A DNA stretch of 64,000 nt, from positions 248,001 through 312,000 of the forward strand of contig JAVHJL010000012.1 in assembly GCA_036971715.1 (NCBI GenBank). Direction: 5' to 3'. Below the pieces are notes generated by a model. It was not told the DNA's origin. It saw nothing but the letters and a program-made list of their open reading frames with translations, and made no database searches. Shown piece after piece: positions 21,461 to 30,400 of the stretch. The stretch comes from Arthrobotrys musiformis (Eukaryota; Ascomycota; Orbiliomycetes; Orbiliales; Orbiliaceae). Position 1 is the first letter of the stretch, and the number at the start of each line of letters is the position of its first letter. The position numbers were made by a program, and so were the translations under genes.

Positions 21461-24400
21461 ATGGCTGAAAATCTCCCGCAGTTCAAACATAGTGATTATA
21501 CGGTCGGGTGGATATGTGCATTACCAAAGACTGAGCTAGTAGCCGCAGCGGCTATGCTGGACGACGAACATCGGATACTTCCGGCAGCCGACCCGCAAGA
21601 CACCAATTCCTACCTCCTCGGCAGAATCGGGGATCACAATGTAGTGATTGCCTGTCTTCCCGCAGAAACAACGGGCAAAGTGTCTGCCGCGACGGTTGCG
21701 AAAGATATGGTCCGCAGCTTCAAAACTATCAGATTCGGATTGATGGTTGGTATTGGTGGCGGTGCACCATATTACGGCGCTAAGGGCAACAACGGCACTG
21801 AGGGCAGGGGACCCGAAGATGAGGAAGATGAGGAAGATGAGGAAGATGAGGAAGATGAGGAAGATGAGGAAGATGAGGAAGATGATTTTGAAGAAATACG
21901 AGATATCAGACTCGGCGATGTTGTGATCAGCCTGCATTCGAAGTCTGCAGAAGCTGTCGTGCAGTACGATTTTGGCAAGTCAGTGCAGGAAGGGGAATTC
22001 ATTCACACCGGTGGTAAGCTTAACAAGCCACCGAATATAGTTTTGAACGCTGTTTCTATGCTTCAAGGCCAGCATGAACGGAAAGGACACAATATCTCCG
22101 AGCTGCTGTCGAAGGTGCTGTCAGACAATCCGCTCATGGCAACAAAATTTCAATATCCGGGTTCGGCAAAGGACAGGCTTTTCAAGTCTGAAGTCGTTCA
22201 CGTAGATGGGAGGAGGTCGTGTAAAGCTTGCTGCGGACCACTTGATGTTAACCTCTTGAAGAGGAAGCCCCGAAAGGACAGTGCTCCCAATGCTCCCAAG
22301 CTACATTACGGAACTATTGGATCGGCAGATCAAGTGATGAAGGACGCCATATTGAGAGACAAGTGGTCACAGAGGGAGAATATTATTTGCTTTGAAATGG
22401 AAGCTGCAGGTGAATTTTAGACCCATACTGTGAAGAACGATCTCTTGTCTGACGCTACTCCTAGGGCTGATGGATTCGTTTCCTTGTATCGTCATTCGGG
22501 GTATCTGCGACTATGCCGATTCTCATAAGAATAAGGTCTGGCAGCCATACGCTGCGGCAACGGCAGCGGCATATGCAAAAGAACTTCTTCTTGTTATCCC
22601 TGGACAGAGTATCATGGATCTGACCCCAATTGAGCAAAGTAAGTAATCTCTAGACTTTCAGGGGCATGTCTAATTTAAATGCATTAATAACGATACGGTA
22701 TAGTTGGAAAGAAGGTGAATGAAATAGGAAACGATGTCCGCGACGTGAAGCAGAAAACAGATAATACTTACGAAGGTTCGCAATGATGAAGTGCAGAATG
22801 ATAATCAAGTTATATCGTTGCATCACACTAAGAATTATTTGTCCAAGCAGGTATGGTTTCAGTTCGCGCTAGGTACAGTTAGACAGGGTTATACCATCCA
22901 AGTAGCTGTTTGGTCAATGGCATTTCTAATTAATTCCTTACATTTATTATTAATATTAACAAGATCATTCTCGGAAGTCATCGTGCTGGAGAAACTATGC
23001 TAACCAGTTGTGAGTAGCTATCAAAGGTGTTGCCTCTACGCAGCAAGGTATGTCTACCCTACACGAATGGATTATTTAAGGCTATGTTCTAAGTTCGGTT
23101 TAGACGAACACCGCCAAAAACTTCTGCACTGGCTTAGTCCAATTGACCACTTGGCGCGACAGAGTGACTTTCTTCGTGAGCGTCAGGAAGGAACCGGGGA
23201 ATGGTTCTTAAAGACATCCGGATTTAAAGAATGGCTGGAAGGCAAAGAAAAGACTCTATTCTGTCCCGGGATTCCTGGAGCCGGCAAAAGTATGATTTCA
23301 TCGATTGTGGTTAATCACCTAATGAAGCTTCGGGATGAAGGTGCATTTCCAGACCGCAACACTGGCATAGCATGTCTATACTGTATCTACAAGGAACAAG
23401 ACAGGCAGGGATCGGATGATTTGCTTGCTTCTCTACTTGGGCAGCTGACGCTGTGGCAACAAACAATCCCGAAATCTATCCAAGATCTGCACGAGAAGCA
23501 TTTAAAAGGTGGAAAACATCGACTTTCACGGGACGAAATTCATGAAGAACTCTCCGGCATCTTAAAGGCTTACTCCCGGATCTTTATCGTTATCGATGCT
23601 CTAGATGAGTGCAGGACTGATGACATTCGCGATAAACTATTGTCAGAAGCATACAGGCTACAGGAACAATCCGACATACGGTTAATGGTGACTTTCCGAC
23701 CTAATATTGGTCCCAAATCTCCGGGCAGCGTGAGAACACTAAACATTCGAGCCCACGAGGAAGACATAGAGCGATACCTCGACGGCCAAATATCTCAGCT
23801 ACCCAGTATCGTTCAAAACAATAACGAACTGCAGCGTAAAATTAAAACCCGTATCTCGGCTTTGGTTGATGGGATGTAAGTACGTTTCCATGACCTTTCG
23901 TAGTCTAATACTAACGGTTTACTGAGGTTCCTTCTTGCTCAATTGTATATCCACTCACTTACGGACAAACTCACAGAGAAAGCAATCGATACTGCATTAG
24001 ATAATATGCAAACAGGAAAAGAAGGATTAGACAAGGCCTATGATAATGCAGTCAATAGAGTCAAAAACCAGCAACCAGGATTTCGCGACTTGGGGGAAAG
24101 GGTGCTTTTATGGATCGTCTACGCGAAGAGACAGCTCACTACGGAGGAACTGAGGCACGCCCTAGCAGTGGAACCTGGGACTTCGAGTTTGGACAAAAGA
24201 AGTCTGAACACTATTAAGGACATTGTATCTTGTTGCACAGGCCTAGTCACAGTTGACGAACAGAGCAAGATCGTTCGACTGGTGCACTATACCACTCAAG
24301 AGTATTTTCGGGACAACTACTGGACGAACTTCCAGAATGTTCGTAAAGATCTCATTGCCATTACTTGTCTCACTTATCTTTCATTCGATGTATACGACGA

Positions 24401-27400
24401 AGGTCTTGTGTACTGGAAACCTCACTACTGGCAAGACTCTTTCCTCAATTATGCGGCTCGAAACTGGGTCGGCCATATCAAAGATACCGGAAAGAGCGAT
24501 GGCCAAGAGAGCGATAGCCAAGAGAGCATTTTAGAAGTTGCTCTGAAATTCTTCAGGGACGACGCGAAGACTTCAAGCGCAAGTCAAGTGTTACCCTCAC
24601 ACATCCCGAAGAAATTCTGTGGAATGCATCTTCTTGCGTACCATGGCATCGATGGAATCATGGGCAAACTTCTTGAAGAAAGAAGCGCGGATATTAGAGA
24701 TGGTAACGGCCGGACGCCACTGTTCTACGCCGCGGAGAAAGGAAACCATGCATGTATAGATTTGCTCCTTGGGCATGGCGCTCAGCCCGACTTGAAGGAT
24801 AAAGACGGGCAGACATCGCTGTCCCGTGCTATAGAAGGAAAAAGCGCTAGAACTGTGCAGCTTTTACTTGCTTGCAGGGTAAAAGTAAATTTTATTTATA
24901 CAATGGTCAGTGAATTTAATAGACTTTGAAAGGATTGATAGCTGATTTGATGCTGACCTCGTGGTGGTTTACTATTGCAGAGTGTAAGTGAACCCTAAAG
25001 TCACTGCAGACATCGACGGCAGGCTTGATGCTGATCTCATGGTGGTGTACTATTGCAGTATGTAAGTGAACCCTAAAATCACTGTAGGCATCGACGGCAG
25101 GCTTGATGCTGATTTCGTGGCGGTTTACTATTGCAGGAAGTAAGTGAACCCTAAAGTCACTGTAGACATCGACGGCAGGCTTGGTGCTGATCTCGTGGCG
25201 GTTTACTATTGCAGAAGGTAAGTGAACCCTAAATTCACTGCAGACATCGACGGCAGGCTTGATGCTGATCTCGTGGCGGTTTACTATTGCAGCTTGTAAG
25301 TGAACCCTAAAGTCACTGTAGACATCGACGACAGGCTTGATGCTGATCTTATAATGTTGTACGATTGCAGTTTGTAAGTGAATCCTAAAGTCACTGTAGA
25401 TATCGATGGCAAACTTGATGCTGATCTTATGATGATTTACTATTGCAGGGAGTAAGTGAACCCTAAAGTCACTGCAGATATCGATGATAGGCTTGGTGCT
25501 GATCTCGTCGCGGTTTACTATTGCAGACAGTAAGTGAACCCTAAAATTACTATAGACATCGACGGCAGGCTTGATGCTGATCTCATGGTGGTGTACTATT
25601 GCAGAAAGTAAGTGAACCCTAAAGTCACTGTAGACATCGACGGCAGGCTTGATGCTGATCTCATGGTGGTGTAATATTGCAGCTTGTAAGTGAACCCTAA
25701 AATCACTGTAGATATTGACGACAGGCTTTATGCTGATCTCGTGGCGGTTCATTATTGCAGGACGTAAGTGAATCCTAAAATCACTGTAAAAATCGACGGC
25801 AGGCTTGATGCTGATCTTGTGGTACTTCAATATTGCAGCGAGTAAGTTAGTTCAAAAACATTTAATTATATTTACATTAAATTTTTGTTAACGTTCTTTT
25901 ATTTGATTTTCTAGAGGGTAAGTTGCTTTCAACCTTGATAGGAGTTTTCTGATTGACTAGGCGGCAGACACCGTTATCGCGAGCAGCGGAATTGGGGAGT
26001 GAAGCGATTGTGGAGCTGCTGCTTCAACATGGTGCCGAACCAGATTTAGAGGATGAAAACGGGCAGACACCGCTGTCTCGTGCCGTGGAAGGAAAAAGCG
26101 CTAGAATTGTGCAGCTTTTACTTGCTTGCAGGGTAAAAGTAAATTTTATTTATACAATGGTCAGTGAATTTAATAGACTTTGAAAGGATTTATAGCTGAT
26201 TTGATGCTGACCTCGTGGTGGTTTACTATTGCAGAGAGTAAGTGAACCCTAAAGTCACTGCAGACATCGACGGCAGGCTTGATGCTGATCTCATGGTGGT
26301 GTACTATTGCAGTATGTAAGTGAACCCTAAAATCACTGTAGATATTGACGACAGGCTTTATGCTGATCTCGTGGCGGTTCATTATTGCAGGACGTAAGTG
26401 AATCCTAAAATCACTGTAAAAATCGACGGCAGGCTTGATGCTGATCTTGTGGTACTTCAATATTGCAGCGAGTAAGTTAGTTCAAAAACATTTAATTATA
26501 TCTATATTAAATTTTTATTGACGTTCTTTTATTTGATTTTCTAGAGGGTAAGTTGCTTTCAACCTTGATAGGAGTTTTCTGATTGACTAGGCGGCAGACA
26601 CCATTATCGCGAGCAGCGGAATTGGGGAGTGAAGCGATTGTGGAGCTGCTGCTTCAACATGGTGCCGAACCAGACTTAGAGAATGAAAACGGGCAGACAC
26701 CGCTGTCTTGTGCTGTGGAAGGAAAAAGCGCTAGAACTGTGCAGCTTTTACTTGCTTGCAGGGTAAAAGTAAATTTTATTTATACAATGGTCAGTGAATT
26801 TAATAGACTTTGAAAGGATTTATAGCTGATTTGATGCTGATCTCGTGGTGGTTTACTATTGCAGGAAGTAAGTGAACCCTAAAGTCACTGTATACATCGA
26901 CGGCAGGCTTGATGCTGATCTCATGGTGGTGTACTATTGCAGAAAGTAAGTGAACCCTAAAGTCACTGTAGACATCGACGGCAGGCTCGATGCTGATCTC
27001 GTGGCGGTTTACTATTGCAGGGAGTAAGTGAACCCTAAAGTCACTGTAGACATCGACGGCAGGCTTGGTGCTGATCTCATGGTGGTTTACTATTGCAGAC
27101 AGTAAGTGAACCCTAAAGTCACTGTAGACATCGACGGCAGGCTTGATGCTGATCTCATGGTGGTTTACTATTGCAGAAAGTAAGTGAACCCTAAAGTCAC
27201 TATAGACATCGACGGCAGGCTTGATTTTGATCTTATAATGGTGTACGATTGCAGTTTGTAAGTGAATCCTAAAGTCACTGTAGATATCGATGGCAAACTT
27301 GATGCTGATCTTATGATGATTCACTATTGCAGGGAGTAAGTGAACCCTAAAGTCACTGCAGACATCGACGGCAGGCTTGATGCTGATCTCGTGGTACTTC

Positions 27401-30400
27401 AATATTGCAGCGAGTATGTCACTTCAACAGCATTTAATTATATTTACATTAAATTTTTATTAACGTTCTTTTATTTAATTTTCTAGAGGGTAAGTTGCTT
27501 TCAACCTTGAAAGGAGTTTTCTGATTGACTAGGCGGCAGACACCATTATCGCAAGCAGCGGAATTGGGGAGTGAAGCGATTGTGGAGTTGCTGCTTCAAC
27601 ATGGTGCCGAACCAGATTTAGGGGATAAAAACGGGCAGACACCGCTGTCTCGTGCTATAGAAGGAAAAAGCGCTAGAACTGTGCAGCTTTTACTTGCTTG
27701 CAGGGTAAAAGTAAATTTTATTTATACAATGGTCAGTGAATTTAATAGAGTTTGAAAGGATTGATAGCTGATTTGATGCTGATCTCGTGGTGGTTTACTA
27801 TTGCAGAGAGTAAGTGAACCCTAAAATTACTATAGACACTGACGGCAGGCTTGATGCTGATCTCATGGTGGTGTACTATTGCAGGGAGTAAGTGAACCCT
27901 AAAGTCACTGCAGACATCGACGGCAGGCTTGATGCTGATCTCATGGTGGTTTACTATTGCAGACAGTAAGTGAACCCTAAAGTCACTGCAGACATCGATG
28001 ATAGTCTTGATGCTGATCTCGTGGCGGTTTACTATTGCAGAGAGTAAGTGAACCTAAAGTCACTATAGACATCGACGGCAGGCTTGATGCTGATCTCGTG
28101 GTGGTGTACTATTGCAGGGAGTAAGTGAACCCTAAAGTCACTGCAGACATCGACGGCAGGCTTGATGCTGATCTCATGGTGGTTTACTATTGCAGACAGT
28201 AAGTGAACCCTAAAGTCACTGCAGACATCGGTGATAGCCTTGATGCTGATCTTATAATGGTGTACTATTGCAGGACGTAAGTGAACCTTAAGATCACTGC
28301 AGACATTGACGGCAGACTTGATGCTGATCTCGTGGTGACGTACTATTGCAGGAAGTAAGTGAACCCTAAAGTCACTGCAGACATCGACGACAGGCTTGAT
28401 GCTGATCTCGTGGCGGTTTACTATTGCAGGAAGTAAGTGAACCCTAAAGTCACTGTAGATATCGACGGCAGGCTTGATGCTGATCTCGTGGTGGTGTACT
28501 ATTGCAGCTTGTAAGTGAACCCTAAAATCACTGTAGACGTCGACGGCAGGCTTGATGCTAACCTCGTGGTACTTCAATCTTGCAGCGAGTAAGTCAGTTC
28601 AACAGCATTTAATTATATTTACATTAAATTTTTATTAACGTTCTTTTATTTAATTTTCTAGAGGGTAAGTTGCTTTCAACCTTGATAGGAGTTTTCTGAT
28701 TGACTAGGCGGCAGACACCGTTATCGCGAGCAGCGGAATTGGGGAGTGAAGCGATTGTGGAGCTGCTGCTTCAACATGGTGCCGAACCAGATTTAGAGGA
28801 TGAAAACGGGCAGACACCGCTGTCTCGTGCCGTGGAAGGAAAAAGCGCTAGAATTGTGCAGCTTTTACTTGCTTGCAGGGTAAAAGTAAATTTTATTTAT
28901 ACAATGGTCAGTGAATTTAATAGACTTTGAAAGGATTGATATTTGATTTGGTGCTGATCTCGTGATGATTTACTATTGCAGAGAGTAAGTGAACCCTGAA
29001 ATTACTGCAGACATCGACGGCAGGCTTGATGCTGATCTCATGGTGGTGTACTATTGTAGAGAGTAAGTGAACCCTAAAATTACTATAGATATCGACGGCA
29101 GGTTTGATGCTGATCTCATGGTGGTGTACTATTGCAGGGAGTAAGTGAACCCTAAAGTCACTGTAGACATCGACGGCAGGCTTGATGCTGATCTCGTGGC
29201 GGTTTACTATTGCAGAAGGTAAGTGAACCCTAAATTCACTGCAGACATCGACGGCAGGCTTGATGCTGATCTCGTGGCGGTTTACTATTGCAGCTTGTAA
29301 GTGAACCCTAAAGTCACTGTAGACATCGACGGCAGGCTTGATGCTGATCTTATAATGTTGTACGATTGCAGTTTGTAAGTGAATCCTAAAGTCACTGTAG
29401 ATATCGATGGCAAACTTGATGCTGATCTTATGATGATTTACTATTGCAGGGAGTAAGTGAACCCTAAAGTCACTGCAGATATCGATGATAGGCTTGGTGC
29501 TGATCTCGTCGCGGTTTACTATTGCAGACAGTAAGTGAACCCTAAAATTACTATAGACATCGACGGCAGGCTTGATGCTGATCTCATGGTGGTGTACTAT
29601 TGCAGAAAGTAAGTGAACCCTGAAATTACTATAGATATCGATGGCAAACTTGATGCTGATCTTATGATGATTTACTATTGCAGTTTGTAAGTGAACCCTA
29701 CAGTCACTGTATACATCGACGGCAGGCTTGATGCTGATCTCATGGTGGTTTACTATTGCAGGGAGTAAGTGAACCCTAAAGTCACTGTAGACATCGACGG
29801 CAGGTTTGATGCTGATCTTGTGGTGATGTAATATTGCAGCTTGTAAGTGAACCCTAAAGTCACTGTAGACATCAACGGCAGGTTTGATGCTGATCTTGTG
29901 GTGGTGTACTATTGCAGGGAGTAAGTGAACCCTAAAGTCATTATAGACACTGACGGCAGGCTTGATGCTGATCTCATGGTGGTTTACTATTGCAGGAAGT
30001 AAGTGAACCCTAAAGTCACTGCAGACGTCGACGGCAGGCTTGATACTGATCTCATGGTGGTGTACTATTGCAGAGAGTAAGTGAACCCTAAAGTCACTGC
30101 AGACATCGACGGCAGGTTTGATGCTGATCTTGTGGTGGTGTATTATTCCAGCTTGTAAGTGAACCCTAAAATCACTGTAGATATTGATGGCAGGCTTGAT
30201 GCTGATCTTGTGGTGGTGTACTATTGCAGTATGTAAGTGAACCCTTAAGTTACTGTAGACATCGACGGCAAGCTTGATGCTGATCTCACGATGGTGAACT
30301 ATTGCAGGCCGTAAGTGAACCTTAAGATCACTGTAGACATCGACGGCAGGCTTGATGCTGATCTCGTGGTGGTTTACCATTGCAGGGAGTAAGTGAATCC

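Noticed and set aside
21536..22002. Minus-strand ORFs with Ile/Phe/Leu or Ser runs
   Set aside because: Products of the GAGGAAGAT repeat read antisense.
24981..25841. CRISPR-like array
   Set aside because: Repeat of 75 bp with 3-bp 'spacers' does not fit CRISPR, the host is a fungus, and unit ends match splice sites.
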